From Erinaceus europaeus (taxonomy: Eukaryota > Chordata > Mammalia > Eulipotyphla > Erinaceidae), in NCBI RefSeq assembly GCF_950295315.1, contig NC_080164.1:112178447-112242446 (forward strand): a stretch of 64,000 nucleotides of DNA. The letters are read 5' to 3'. Each line of letters starts with the position of its first letter. Position 1 is the first letter of the stretch. Positions 21,561-32,440 of this stretch are shown in pieces. Below the pieces are notes generated by a model. The model was given only the letters and a program-made list of their open reading frames with translations, searched no databases and had not been told where the DNA came from. Made by a program: the position numbers and the translations under genes.

Positions 21561-22751
21561 GTCTTTCTTAAATTTCTTTATTGGAGAATTAATGTTTTAC
21601 ATTCAACAGTAAATGCAATAGTTTGTACTTGCATAATATTTCCCAGTTTTCCATATAACAATACAACCCCCAATAGGTCCTCTGTCACCCTTCTTGGATC
21701 TGTATTCTCCCCATCCACCCACCCCAGAGTCTTTTACTTTGGTGCAATACGCCAATTCCAGTTCAGGTTCTACTTGTGCTTTCTTTTCTGATCTTGTTTT
21801 TTCAACTTCTGCCTGAGAGTGAGATCATCCCATACTTAGTTTTGGAAGTTGGTAGGTATCTAGGAAATTGTCCATTTCTTCCAGGTTCTCTAGCTTGGTG
21901 GCATATAGTTGTTCATAGAAGCCTCGCATGATATGTTGAATTTCTGTGGTGTCTGCTGTGATATCTCCTCTTTCATTTAGTATCCGATTTATTTGCGTCT
22001 TCTCTCTTTTTTGTTTTGTGACTCTGGTTAAAGGTTTGTCGATTTTGTTCACTCTTTCGAAGAATCACCATTTACTTTCATTGATCTTTTGTATGGTTTT
22101 CTTATTTTCAATGTTATTGATTTCTGACCTAACTTTAGTGATTTCTGTCCTTCTGTTTGCTCTAGGGTTCCTTTGTTGTTCTTCTTCTAGAAGCCATCTA
22201 AATACATCAAACGTCTACTCAAAGAGCCACAGCAATATATTAACAGCAACACAGTCATAGTAGGACACTTCAACACCCCACTGTCTCAATTTGACAGATC
22301 ATCCAGGCAGAAAATCAATAAAGAGATAAGGGAGCTAAATGAAGAGACATATAAACTAGAACTATTGAACATTTTCAGAGTCATTCATCCCAAGAAACTG
22401 GAATACACATTTTACTCAAGTCATTCTCAAGGATAGATCATATGTTAGGCCACAAAGACAGCATCAGCAAATTGAAGAGCACTGAAATCATCCCAAGCAT
22501 CTTCTCAGACCACAGTGGAATTAAACTAACACTTAACAATCAACAAAAGATTAGTAATAGTCCCAAAATGTGGAAGCTCAACAGTACACTTCTTAACAAC
22601 TTCTGGGTCAAAGAGGAAATAAAGCTAAGGAAGGCAGTACTGAAAGGGAAGTTCATAGCCATACAAGCACACATTAGGAAACAAGAAAAAGCACAAATAA
22701 ATATCCTGATTGCACATCTTAAAGACCTAGAAGAAGAAGAACAAAGGAACC
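21561..22751 (-). mobile_element. LINE-1 insertion with 5' inversion and internal deletion
   Basis: An L1 insertion on the minus strand bounded by a perfect 11-bp duplication, 'ctatctgctct', at 21550-21560 and 22752-22762. From the 3' end: 21561-21838 is antisense L1 3' UTR with a degraded 'aataaagaaattt' tail. 21839-22185 is antisense ORF2; its minus-strand translation (21825-22052 frame) has the familiar L1 linker motif ending [14 protein letters not shown], upstream of the reverse-transcriptase core. 22186-22751 is ORF2 in the opposite orientation, covering the C-terminal part of the endonuclease domain (VIVGHFNTPLS motif, then SDHSGIKL) and the following linker. The two ORF2 pieces meet in the coding order at the same EEEQ..RNP-coding site, the signature of twin priming. 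ORF2 downstream of LDTY, including the RT core, is deleted, and an in-frame stop lies near 22436. The element is inactive. Confidence 0.9.
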
Positions 22752-22762
22752 CTATCTGCTCT
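22752..22762. repeat. L1 target-site duplication, right copy
   Basis: Identical to 21550-21560. It is followed by 'ccttttag', which on the element strand gives CT/AAAAGG, close to an L1 endonuclease site. Confidence 0.85.
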
Positions 22763-23638
22763 CCTTTTAGAGCTCTGTAGGGATGGAGTTCCATTATAAA
22801 CCACATTAGGCTGTGCTTGTAATGGTCTCAGGGGTGCCTTTCTCAACAAAACTGCATTCATTTCACACATCCTTGGTACTGGAGATTTCCTTCTGCTAGT
22901 TCTGAACTTGCACCACAATCATGGTGCCAGCCTGGCAACTCTGAGATTTAGTTTCCCGTTGGAAATGCAGGCAGAGTTCAAGAGTTACGGAGGTGTATGA
23001 AAATACCATTAACTTTCCAAGGCTGCTTCTCTGCCATGGGTCAGCCCTTGTTTTCAAAGCTCCTGGGCTTCCCCTTGGCAAGACACAAAGGAGGTAAAGT
23101 CTGCTCTGTGAGCCCAGGCCTCTAAAATAGTCTCTTGCTACTGGCAGCTTCCTCCTATTCTACTGGTCCTAGACACACCAGGTTTTTCCTGTTCTCATAA
23201 CAACTATCTCCAGTCCTCTTTCCTACTCTGGCTATTCCCTTTGAAGACTGTTATTCTGCACATTACTACTCCAGACCAACCTATTAAAAAAGATGTAGAA
23301 GGGGAGACATCAAAACTTTGCTGGTGGGTGCAGTGTGAAAATCTACCCCTAAAATTTCAAGATTTCCTATAAACCACTATCAAATTGCTAATAAAATTCT
23401 AAAAAGTCTCAAAGACTAGTATTAGCATTTCATGCCTACTACAGATTCTAATTTTTCACTAAGGGCCAAACATAGTAAAAATTCCATGAAAATAATAGGT
23501 CTTGTTCCCTTCAAATGTCAACTGTAATTTACCAAGTATTTCTACGATAGCCCTGCCAAAGGTGCCTCCTTTAAGTCCTTTGAGAAACTTCTAAATAAAA
23601 GAAAGGCTGGTGATAAAAGTTAAACTAAACCCTGTTCA
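22763..23638. other. Non-repetitive stretch
   Basis: Nothing recognised; frames are short and stop-dense. Confidence 0.45.
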
Positions 23639-23639
23639 G

Positions 23640-23805
23640 GACCCAGAAAGCCAGCTCACAGGGTAGGGACTTGCAAGTACACAGTCTGGTTTCAAGCCAC
23701 AGCACTACACAGGAGCTCTGATGTTGTCTTGTCTCTCACTGTCTCTCCCCATCTTGTTCTTCTCTCAATCTTAAAAAAATGAATAAATAAATAAATAATA
23801 AGTCA
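23640..23805 (+). repeat. SINE-D-like with (AATA)n tail
   Basis: 'gccagctcacagggtaggg', 'ggtttcaagccacagcac', 'ctctcactgtctctcccc' and an '(aataaat)n' tail. Confidence 0.55.
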
Positions 23806-23954
23806 GCCCAGAAGCAGGGAAAACACACACAGGTATAAGGCCCTCCCTAGCTCTGCAGCAAACACACCCTGTCCATTCATAAAGAACACTAAAAAAATAT
23901 ATATCCTTCCTCTCCACAATGAAAATATGACAGCTTTTATATTTTAATTTTCTA

Positions 23955-24160
23955 TTATGATCTGTATTCTTATTCAATAGAGACAGCCAGAAATTGACAG
24001 GAATGGGGAGATAGGGAGAGAGACAGAGAGATACCTGCAGCCCTGCTTCAACACTCATGAAGCTTTCCCTCTGCAGGTGGGGACTGGGGGCTTGAACTCA
24101 GGACACTGTTAAGCACACTGTAGCATCTGTGCTTAACCAGGTGCACCACCACCCAGCCCC
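23955..24160 (-). repeat. SINE-B, antisense
   Basis: 'agacagccagaaattgacag', 'tacctgcagccctgcttc', 'gggggcttgaactcagg' and 'caccacccagcccc'. Confidence 0.85.
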
Positions 24161-24199
24161 AGCTTTTGTATTTTTATTCATTTATTTTTTAATTCGTTG

Positions 24200-24402
24200 C
24201 TTTTTAAAAATAGTATTTAATTTTGGATAGATACAGAAATTGAGAGGAAGGGGGAGATAGAGAAGGAGAAAGACAGAGATACCTGCAGCCCTGATACAAC
24301 ACTCATGAAGCTTTCCCCTGCAGGTGGGGAACAGGGGCTCAAATTCATGTCCGTGGGCACTGTAATGTGAGCACTTAACCAGGTGTGTCACTGCCTGGCC
24401 CT
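24200..24402 (-). repeat. SINE-B, antisense
   Basis: A second antisense copy 40 bp downstream of the previous one, with an independent tail: 'ttggatagatacagaaattg', 'aagctttcccctgcaggtg' and 'cactgcctggccc'. Confidence 0.85.
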
Positions 24403-25917
24403 ACTTTTTTATTTTTTAAACAGTCCTTAACTCCACTGGGCTATTTCTAAGGTCAATGGAGATAGAGTCACAACCTGGAGGTCAGTGGTGTCACCTGGGA
24501 AGTGAAGTTGGGTGGGGGGTGGCAACTAGAAGACATAAACAGAGCTGCAGCTGATTATTCAAATCTTTGTTCCTCTTGCCAAGTAAAGCTGCTACCTCAC
24601 TTCCTTTAACAGAACAAACCCACATACAGAAGGCAGCGGATTTGCATGGAGGGAACTGGAACACTCTCTGCTACAGCCTTCAGTCTCAGGAGCACAAAGA
24701 GCTGAATCTTCGCCAGCTTTCTGACTTTCTTGTAGTTGATGAGCCTGCTTTTTATTCTGCAATTGTTTTGAACGCCTTTCCCCAAAGAAAGACCAGCGCT
24801 CACTCTTTTATTGGAAAATGTGTATCACATGATCCGTAATTACAGACACAAAGGCTTTTCAGTTAAGAACGACAGCCAGTCCTGGCTTGCCCTCCTCTGG
24901 ATTACTAACTTCCATTTACCACTTCTCCACAAAACAAAGTAAGACAGACTGAAAGGAATATAAGGATTAGAAATGATTTATTTCTAAGGCAAATGGATGT
25001 TATAAATAGAATATCATTTCCAGTGCAAATTTCTAACAGATTTGGGATAAAAGTTTTAGTATGATCTAAACCCTCCCATCCAACTGAAAACTTGGTTGCA
25101 TGTTACACTCAGTGAATGAGGGGCTGTCAGCGGGCCAATGGCGTTGAGCTGTGTTTATTCATAGATTTTCTGTTTATTTAATGTGGAATTATGGGAAAGG
25201 AGGTAGTTACTACCTTTCAGAAGGTTTTGGTTTAACTGGGTGGTGAGACATGGATACATGTTTTCTAACATCTAAGACGTTAGTGGCTATTAAGAAAGTA
25301 TATGGCAACACCAAGAATGAAAAAACAAATTCCAAGTAGATTAAAACATAGCATTTTATTATCAAATCAATATTAGGGGTGTATCCTTATGCCCAGAGAT
25401 GTTCCAAACAATGTGTGGTGTGTGTGTTTGGGGGTGGGGAACAATCACATGGAATTCCTGACAAGTAGTTTATCCACAGGCCTTTTGATTCTCACTGAGT
25501 TATTTTCTAAATAAGGTTATGGTTCTAAAAAGACCTTTTAAAATGCAAATATTTTACCCAGGAGGTGTAGCAGATCAAGTCACTCACAGTCGTTAAGATG
25601 TATTCACCTTTTAGCAGCCACTGAGGCTTTATGGAATATTCGATTGTCTGATGATGGGGGGGGTGGAGCCAAAAGAGACATAAACTGGGGATGTTCTATT
25701 CATAGATTCAAGTTACGTTGTCAGGAAAAGAAAGTTGCCATTAAAATATAAGTGGGAGACAAGACTCCTTGAGTGGCACAGCTGCCTTTGGTGCCCAGGA
25801 AAGACAGAGTATGGAAGAGTAGGGGGGGAAAAAAAACAGAAATAGAAAACAAATAAACAAACAAAAAAGCAAACTTTGTAGTTTTAGCTAGACACAAATG
25901 AGAAATTGTGAGTATAG
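24403..25917. other. Non-repetitive stretch, 1.5 kb
   Basis: The longest stretch here without a visible repeat landmark. A 90-codon plus-strand frame (24567-24839) has no recognised motif. Confidence 0.45.
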
Positions 25918-26112
25918 GGGCTAATGGTAGCAGATACAGTAGAGCACACGTTACCATATGCAAGGACCCTGGTTCAAGGCCCCAGTCCCCACCTACAGGG
26001 GAAAATGCTTCATAGGTAGTGAAACAGGGCTACAGGTGTATCTATCTTTCTCCTTTCTTCTCCCTTCCTAATTTATCTGTCCTATCAAAACAAAAAAGAA
26101 AAAAAAATGAAA
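25918..26112 (+). repeat. SINE-B
   Basis: 'gagcacacgttaccatatgc', 'ggttcaaggccccagtcccc', 'gaaacagggctacaggtg' and an A-rich tail. Confidence 0.8.
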
Positions 26113-26480
26113 TAAAATTTTTAAATAAAATGTTTTTTTAAAGAAATTAAATTTTGAAAGAAATTGAGGAAAATCCACTAATACTAGGTTTCCCAAGTAT
26201 AAGAAACCTGCATTGTCACTGGCAGCTACACGTCCATGTGCCAGTCTTCCATGATTAAATGACCCTTCTAGTGTCCTTTGGCTGGGAATCAGGGCCTCTA
26301 TTTTATGCTTTATGATTGCGGACACCCTGTCCCTAAGACTTCAGAAAGACACTGATTTATACCAAACTGAAACATGATGTTTGCAGTTGACAGTAAGAGC
26401 AGAGGTCAAAGTCACTCAGAGACAAACACCTTAGCCTTTCTATACAACTCTATCACAGACTTAGATTACATCCTGGAGTA
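26113..26480. other. Non-repetitive stretch
   Basis: Nothing recognised. Confidence 0.4.
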
Positions 26481-26564
26481 TATAACATAACATAACATAA
26501 CATAACATAACATAACATAACATAACATAACATAACATAACATAACATAACATAACATAACATA
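26481..26564. repeat. (CATAA)n pentanucleotide array
   Basis: About 16 uninterrupted units of CATAA. Confidence 0.98.
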
Positions 26565-26602
26565 CACACACACACAAACACACACACACACACACAAACA
26601 CA
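26565..26602. repeat. (CA)n microsatellite
   Basis: Imperfect CA repeat with two 'caaaca' interruptions, continuous with the pentanucleotide array. Confidence 0.95.
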
Positions 26603-26867
26603 GGAATATAATTGCTTGACTCCATTCCTGTAGGAGAGCAATAAGCCCTTCTGTTTCACGAAAGGAAGACCATAAAACAAATAAAAAGAAAAGAAGGAGA
26701 AATATGTTGGAAGTTCTTGAACAAGTTCCTTAACCTATTAGCTGTCTCGCTACTACAGTAAGAGTGATAACAACTGCCTAAAGACCGTGCTTATTTTTAT
26801 AATTTTGGATAGAAACAGAGACAAATTGAGAGGGGAGTGGGAGAGAAGGAGAGAGGAGTACAAAACT
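26603..26867. other. Mostly non-repetitive, with a short SINE-B tail piece
   Basis: 26800-26855 ('ggatagaaacagagacaaatt', then a GA-rich run) resembles only the antisense 3' part of SINE-B. Confidence 0.4.
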
Positions 26868-27030
26868 TATAGAAGTAGCCCAGGAGTTGTTGTATAAAGT
26901 ATTGGATTCTCAGGCATGAGACCCCACGTTTAATTCCTGGCGATGGAAGAGCCAGATTGATACTCTCTCTGGTTCTCACCTCTCTCTCTCTCTCTCTCTC
27001 TCTCTACCTCTCAACTGTCTCTTGTTCTAA
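26868..27030 (+). repeat. SINE-C/D-like with (CT)n
   Basis: 'gtagcccaggagttgttg', 'caggcatgagaccccacg', 'tttaattcctggcgatgg' and a (CT)13 run. Confidence 0.55.
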
Positions 27031-27035
27031 AATAT

Positions 27036-27160
27036 GAAAGAGCTGGAAGCTATCTACACAGGTAGAGTATGTGGCTTTCACACTTGAGGTTCTGCATTCA
27101 ATTGTTGACACTGCAACATTGCATTAAAAATAAATATGACAAAAACAAAAAAAAGAACAA
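27036..27160 (+). repeat. SINE-C/D-like, diverged
   Basis: 'gagctggaagctatctacac', 'cacttgaggttctgcattc', 'aattgttgacactgc' and an A-rich tail. Confidence 0.45.
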
Positions 27161-27235
27161 AGTTTGAGTTGGGAAGTAGGTGTGGTGCTAATGTGTATAT
27201 GGGAAAGCCTGGCTTCACAACACAGAGCTTCACTA

Positions 27236-27523
27236 ATTTTATTTTATTCTTGCCTTCAGGGTTATTGCTAGGGCTCAGTGCTGGCACGATGAATCCACTG
27301 ATCCCAATAGTCATTTTTCCCCCATTTTATTGGATAGGACAGAAAGAAATGGAGGGAGGATATAAAGAGAGAGAGAGAAGGACAAACACCTGCAGACTTA
27401 CTTCACCACTCATGAGTCCCCTCCCCCACAGGTGGGGAGCAGAGGCTTGAACCTGGATCCTTGTGCAGGTCCTTGTGCTTAGTGCTTGTGCACTTAATCA
27501 AGTACATCATTGCCAGCCCCCCC
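27236..27523 (-). repeat. SINE-A+ (extended), antisense
   Basis: 'gccttcagggttattgctag', 'ggcacgatgaatccactgat', 'ttattggataggacagaaag', 'cccccacaggtggggagc' and 'cattgccagcccccc'. Confidence 0.85.
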
Positions 27524-27867
27524 AAAAAATTAAATTCACATATATGAGAAATAAATCTTGACATTAACCCTGGCCAATAATTTTCTGATAAGAAAACAGA
27601 AACACAGGACAGAAAAATTAAAACAAAAAAGTGAGACTGCAATAAACTATAGAAATTCTATACAGCAAACAAAAGCAATCAATACTGTGATAAAGTGAAC
27701 TACATAACAACAGAATATATTCACAAGCTTAATGTCCTCTAAGGGGTTTGTAAACAAATAATACAACTTAATAGCAAAAAAAAAAAATTAAAAGCAAATA
27801 ATAGGATAGCTGAGAGACACTTTCTCAAAAAATATAAACGGCCAATACATGTGGAAAAGATCACTGA

Positions 27868-28020
27868 CTAGGGGAAACAGCATAGTAGTCCTGCAACAGA
27901 CTTTCATGCTTGAGGCTCCAGAGTCCCAGGCTCAATCTCCAGCACCACCATCAGCCAGAGCTGAGCAGTGCTCTGGTCTCTCTCTTCAATCACTCTCTTT
28001 CTCACATCTAAATAAACTAT
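27868..28020 (+). repeat. SINE-C inside L1
   Basis: 'ggggaaacagcatagtagtc', 'tcatgcttgaggctccagag', 'gctcaatctccagcacc' and 'gagctgagcagtgctctgg'. Confidence 0.85.
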
Positions 28021-28187
28021 ATACATAAATTCAGAGAAATGCAAATCTAAACTACAATAAAGTTATCAGCACATATCTGTTAGGATTATCTGTATCAGAA
28101 AAATCAAAGCTAACAAATTTTGGCAAGGATGGAGAGAAAATGAACTCTTAAATACTGTTAATGGGGATAAAAAAGATACACTATCAG

Positions 28188-28382
28188 GGGGCCAGGAGAT
28201 GACCCATCTGGTTAAGCACACACATTACACTGTGCAAGGATCCCAGTTCAAGCCCCTGCCCTCCATCTGCAGGAAGAAAGCTTCAGGAGTGGTGAAGCAG
28301 GGCTGCAGGTTTCTCTCTGTCTGTCTTCCTCTCTATCTCCCCCTTCCATCTCAATTTCTCTCTGCCTCCATCCAATAAACAG
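28188..28382 (+). repeat. SINE-B inside L1
   Basis: 'gggccaggagatgacccatc', 'ggttaagcacacacattaca', 'gaagcagggctgcaggtttc' and 'ccatccaataaac'. Confidence 0.85.
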
Positions 28383-28429
28383 AGACAGTATCTGGAACAC
28401 TGTACAAAGGGCTAAACAATATACGTTAC

Positions 28430-28515
28430 CTGGATGGTGTGCCTACTTCATTCTGGTGATCCCAGCACAAGTCTGACCCCCTACCAAACTGAAGGAAATG
28501 TTTCTGCCATGGACC

Positions 28516-28583
<68 letters not shown>

Positions 28584-28640
28584 TGCCTGCCTGTCTGTCT
28601 ATCCATGTGGAACAGTTTGCCTGGAGTGGTGAAGCCCTGA
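28430..28640 (+). repeat. Unclassified SINE-like sequence around the GT array
   Basis: 'ggatggtgtgcctacttc' and 'cagtttgcctggagtggtg' look like head and body of a diverged tRNA-like SINE into which the GT array has expanded. Confidence 0.35.
28518..28582. repeat. (GT)n microsatellite
   Basis: About 32 uninterrupted GT units, followed by 'ctgcctgcctgtctgtc'. Confidence 0.98.
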
Positions 28641-29430
28641 TGGTGACTGAAACAAAAATGCAAGGTATGCATTCATTGAAACAAGTGTCCCCAAAATAAA
28701 CCTGCACTTTTGGGTTCATGGCAGCACTATTGACAGTATCCCAGACATGGAAACCATGAAGCATTCAGGGTAGGTGGGCAGACAATAAAGAGCACATGTC
28801 AATTTAGGTACATATATGTTCATACATGTTTACGCATATAGATACATATATGCATGTGTTTTCAATGGAGAGACACACTATAGATTTCCCAGCCATGAGA
28901 AATAAGGAAATTCCTGCCATTTGAAACAGCATGAATTCCAGTGGAGCTTACTGTTCAGTGGAAAACTGAGAAAAGTTACACATGTACTGTATTAGTGTTG
29001 ACTATAAAACCATTGTATTTCCCCCCAATAAAGAAAAGAATGAAAAAATAAACACCATGAATGGATATTGAGAAGACTACACTTAGTGAAATAAGTCAAA
29101 TAAAAAGTAATAGTAAATATCACATATATATGGGATCTAAAAAACAAAAACAGTGAGCTCATCAAAGCAAAGCAGATGATGGCTTCCAAGAAGTAAAGTC
29201 AGGAGGTGGGGAAATACACAAGTAAGTCCCAAAGGCCTGGCTCATACCATGAGTGAATGTTTCAGGGACACTGTCACAAATATCAGAGCTAGATCTTTCT
29301 AACCACACCTAACGAGTAATCATGAAGTTGTGACAGAGCGGTTAATTTATGGAGAGTAGTAATCACTGAAGTTTATAAATGTACCCAGCCAACTGGCAGG
29401 ACACCTAAAACTTGCATAACACTAAAGGAG

Positions 29431-29849
29431 GACACTCACAATGGCAAGTGCACAGGAAATACTCAGCAGAGGTTTGCCAGATGAATGGTACATAAGCTCA
29501 CATGCAGGTCCAGCCCCAGGGCACAGAGACCAGATCTGCTGCTCTCTTCCAGACCATGTAGGAAACCCTGAACTGCAAACAGTAACTCAGGTAGACAGAC
29601 TTTCAGCCTGCTGAATGAAACAGGGTATTGTGTTAGGAGTCTAAAGATGCCTTTCCTACTCTCTGCCCTCATTTGCCACCAGCCCATCACCACTGTTCAC
29701 ACCTAACAGTCTTCAAAGACAGCATGCCAAGGTGCTTCCTTTCTAGGATTAACCCTCCTCAGCTGGGAGCCCAAAACCTACTTGAGTAGTGTCAAACACT
29801 GACCAAGAAATTCATCCACGTAGGTTCAAAACAAATTTACAGTTTTGAC
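29431..29849. other. Non-repetitive stretch
   Basis: Nothing recognised; a 76-codon minus-strand frame is unremarkable. Confidence 0.4.
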
Positions 29850-30180
29850 ATCTCCAGGAGTTGGGTGCTAAAAAGAGTTTTCAACCTCACCAAAGTATCT
29901 TGGAACCTCACCTCTGCAGAACACTCCCCACTAGAAAAAGATAGACCCACCTGCCAATACCCATGTCCAGTGGAGAAGCAATTACAGAAGCCAGATTTTC
30001 CACCCTCTGAACCCCAAAAAAGAATTTTGGTCCATACCTTCAGAGAGATAAAGGATAAGTAAGCTTCCAATGGAGAAGATGAGACACAGAACTCTTGTGA
30101 TGGGAACTGTATGGAATTGTACCCCTGTTAGCATACAATCTTGTTAATCATTATTAAATCACTAATATAAAATTTTAAAA
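29850..30180 (+). repeat. Rep2k 3' portion, second subfamily
   Basis: 'cattccccactagaaaaag'-like text through 'ggagaagcaattacagaagc' and the 'caatcttgttaatcattatt' ending with an A-rich tail. Confidence 0.75.
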
Positions 30181-30221
30181 AATAGTAAGTTCTTACTTTC
30201 ATTCAATTAATAGAAAGTTTC

Positions 30222-30388
30222 AAGGGCCAGGCTGTCACTGTCTGGACCACACACATAACCATGAGTAATGACCAGGCTCCAAGCCATAGAAGCCCCACAT
30301 GCAGGTGAAGGTTCAAAAGCAGTGTTGCAGGCTTCAGTCTCACCCTCCTCTCCTTCCTTTTCCTCTGTCTCTCTAAGAAAAAAATTAA
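30222..30388 (+). repeat. SINE-B, diverged
   Basis: 'gggccaggctgtcactgtc', 'cacatgcaggtgaaggttc', 'gtgttgcaggcttcagtc' and 'ctgtctctctaagaaaaaaa'. Confidence 0.6.
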
Positions 30389-30700
30389 GGGGGCCAGGTG
30401 GTGGCACACCTGGTTAAGCACACATATTACAATGAGCAAGGACCCTGGTTCAAGGCCCCAGTCCCCACCTACAGTGGCGAAGCAGAGTTACAGGTATGTC
30501 TCGGTCTCTCCTTCTCTATCCCCCCACACTCTGGATTTCTGATTGTGTCTATCAAATAAATACAGATAGTAATAAAAAAGTTAAAAAGAAGAAATAAACA
30601 ACACATGGCCACCAGGAGTGGTGGAGTCACTATGAAGACACCAAGTCCCAGTGACAGCCCTGTTGGCAAATAAATAATACAACAATAAAAAACTCAAGTC
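30389..30700 (+). repeat. SINE-B with 3' extension module
   Basis: The body is 30389-30567 ('gggggccaggtggtggcacac'-type head, 'ctatcaaataaatacag' end). 30600-30700 then resembles the extension of SINE-A+: 'ggccaccaggagtggtgg' and 'gtcccagtgacagccctg'. Confidence 0.7.
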
Positions 30701-30999
30701 CATTGCACTGTACCTGCAGGTCACTTTCTTGATAGAGGTTCTGCTCCCAGACCTGTTACTTCCTCAGAGTTTCAACACACTTCACATCAATAAACACAAG
30801 ATTGGAGCCTGGGTGCCAAAAAATATCTCTACAGAATGTTTTAAGACATCAAAGCATGTATAAAGCCAGCCCTATGGAACAGTTCGGTGTCACTTGGAAA
30901 CCTGCTTACTGGTGGCAAATGGTCTATGCAGCTGCCAACAGGGACTCCTGACTTGGTGGATTGGCCACTTGCAGGATTGGCCAGTGTCGGATCCTATTA

Positions 31000-31052
31000 T
31001 TATTATCCAATAATAAATAATATCCAATAATAAATAATAAATATTATTATCC
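31000..31052. repeat. Imperfect 'tatccaataataaat' repeats
   Basis: Three to four degenerate units of 'atccaataataaataa' precede the duplicated 101-bp segment. Confidence 0.75.
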
Positions 31053-31153
31053 AATAATAAATAAATCAATGAAATATTTCTTTAAGATATGGAAGCAAGT
31101 CTTCAGAAGAAAGTGCTCAATTTGATGGTATGGCTTTGGAATTTTCCTGCTAA
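31053..31153 (+). repeat. 101-bp segment, second copy (first at 11853)
   Basis: About 91% identical to 11853-11953 without gaps. Its right end at 31153 lies one base from the left arm of the inverted repeat that starts at 31155. Confidence 0.85.
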
Positions 31154-31154
31154 A

Positions 31155-31212
31155 TAGATTTTTATCCAACTAGGGCTGAGGAACTAGCTCTGCATCTCAG
31201 CACAGAACTTGC
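31155..31212 (+). repeat. Inverted repeat, left arm
   Basis: 58 bp that reappear in reverse complement at 31575-31632 with two mismatches. The arm covers about 12 bp of flank plus the head of a SINE-C-like element. Confidence 0.95.
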
Positions 31213-31322
31213 ATCCCTAATGTCCCAGAGGACCCCGGTTCAGTTTATGTCATTGCCATATACTGGAGCTGAGTGGGACTGGGTAGTTCTCTCATGAGAA
31301 AGCAATAAAATAAGTTAAGTAT
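31167..31322 (+). repeat. SINE-C-like element
   Basis: 'gaactagctctgcatctcag', 'cttgcatccctaatgtccc', 'ccccggttcagtttatg' (B-box-like) and 'actggagctgagtgg'. Confidence 0.6.
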
Positions 31323-31344
31323 TGTTGGAAACACACATTGTACT

Positions 31345-31442
31345 GGGGAGATAGTGTTTTTTTTTTTTTTTGCATGCCTGAAGCCCCAGGGGACCCTGGT
31401 CCACTTCTTTACACAGCCACATACCAGAGCTGAGCATGAAAA
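31345..31442 (+). repeat. SINE-C
   Basis: 'ggggagatagtg', T15, then 'gcatgcctgaagccccagg' and 'ccagagctgagcatgaaaat'. The T run sits where the 'ggttatgcaaa' head normally is. Confidence 0.65.
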
Positions 31443-31531
31443 TAAGTGACTACATTTCAAAACTAATTAGATTTTTGACAGGTTCAGTCTTTGCCAAGTT
31501 GTAAATGCTTTCATAAAGACAACACTAGAAT

Positions 31532-31574
31532 GGGTCCAGGTGGTGGCACACCTGGTTAAGCATACACATTATAA
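31532..31574 (+). repeat. SINE-B 5' stub
   Basis: 'gggtccaggtggtggcacac' and 'ctggttaagcatacacatta' form only the first ~43 bp. The element then switches into the right inverted-repeat arm at the shared text 'gcaag'. Confidence 0.8.
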
Positions 31575-31632
31575 GCAAGTTCTGTGCTGACATGCAGAGC
31601 TAGTTCCTCAGCACTAGTTGGATAAAAATCTA
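31575..31632 (-). repeat. Inverted repeat, right arm
   Basis: Reverse complement of 31155-31212 with 56 of 58 positions identical; the spacer between arms is 362 bp. Confidence 0.95.
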
Positions 31633-32379
31633 GGCAGCGAAATAGCTCAAGACAGAACAGGGAAACAGCTAGGCATCTCTTCAAAGATGGTGAAACACAT
31701 TATCCTGACCTCTCTCCTCTGGGCATCATGTGCCCTGTGAGAATGAGCATGTGAGAGTCTGTATACAGAGAGTTGTCGGACTACAGCAGGGACACTCCTG
31801 GGTAAGAAGGTAATTCTGGAAGGTCTGCCCCTAGACTTAACTGGGAGATCACCACCTGAAATGCCTCTTACAACCTCCCCATCCATTTCCTTCTATGAAA
31901 TGTTAATAAATCTGTATCATAGACTTTGCACTGACAGATACTTTGCTAGGTCAAACTTTAATCAGCCCCAGCCCCCTGAACCATTTAAGAGCTAACCTGT
32001 GCTGCCACACAAGGCACAGGAAAAACTCTGTGGAGTCATTAGGCAGACACCCACCCTCCATATCTGATCACCTTTGTATCTAATTGAGTCCCTCATCTCC
32101 AACCACCCTCTTCCCTGGGGACTGTGACCATTCTGTACATCCTACCACAGGAATCCAGTCAGACTCGGGCAGCCAGTGTCACTGGCCACTGGTGTCTTGC
32201 CCTGTAATTTTCCACTCACTGATACCCACAATGTGCAGGCTATGAGTTCCCAATAGCCCATTCTGCATTTAGAGTGACCCTTCTTCTTGAGGAAGAGCTC
32301 TTTTGCAGTAGTTCTGGTTTTTACTGCTTTAATTACTGTCCAGCTCTGGCCTTTCCTTGGCAGACCCTTAACACTTATC
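31633..32379. other. Non-repetitive stretch
   Basis: Minus-strand frames of 79 and 90 codons (31647-31886, 32142-32414) show no recognised family. Confidence 0.4.
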
Positions 32380-32440
32380 AGCTTACACCTACAGTAAGAG
32401 ATTAGTGCACTCAACCAGGTGCACCACCACGTGGCCCCTC
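32380..32440 (-). repeat. SINE-B head fragment, antisense
   Basis: 'gtgcactcaaccaggtgcac' and 'caccacgtggcccc'; the body is missing. Confidence 0.55.

Larger units (their letters stand above)
27530..29430 (+). mobile_element. LINE-1 3' end, sense, interrupted by SINEs
   Basis: Sense L1 text is recognisable in pieces: 27620-27855 ('ctatacagcaaacaaaagc', 'caacttaatagcaaaaa'), 28021-28185 ('acaaattttggcaaggatgg', 'agagaaaatgaactctt') and 28660-29430 ('tcatggcagcactattgac', 'cacttagtgaaataagtc', 'catatatatgggatctaa'). It is the ORF2 end plus 3' UTR of an older L1, frame-broken. SINEs at 27868-28020 and 28188-28380 and a GT array interrupt it. Confidence 0.75.

Noticed and set aside
24567..24839. 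90-codon plus-strand frame in non-repetitive DNA
   Set aside because: No recognisable domain or splice context; an opposite-strand frame of similar length overlaps it.
26481..26564. CRISPR-like regular repetition
   Set aside because: It is a simple five-base microsatellite without spacers, in a vertebrate genome.
28426..28764. 112-codon minus-strand frame with poly-Thr-His
   Set aside because: It is a translation of the GT microsatellite.
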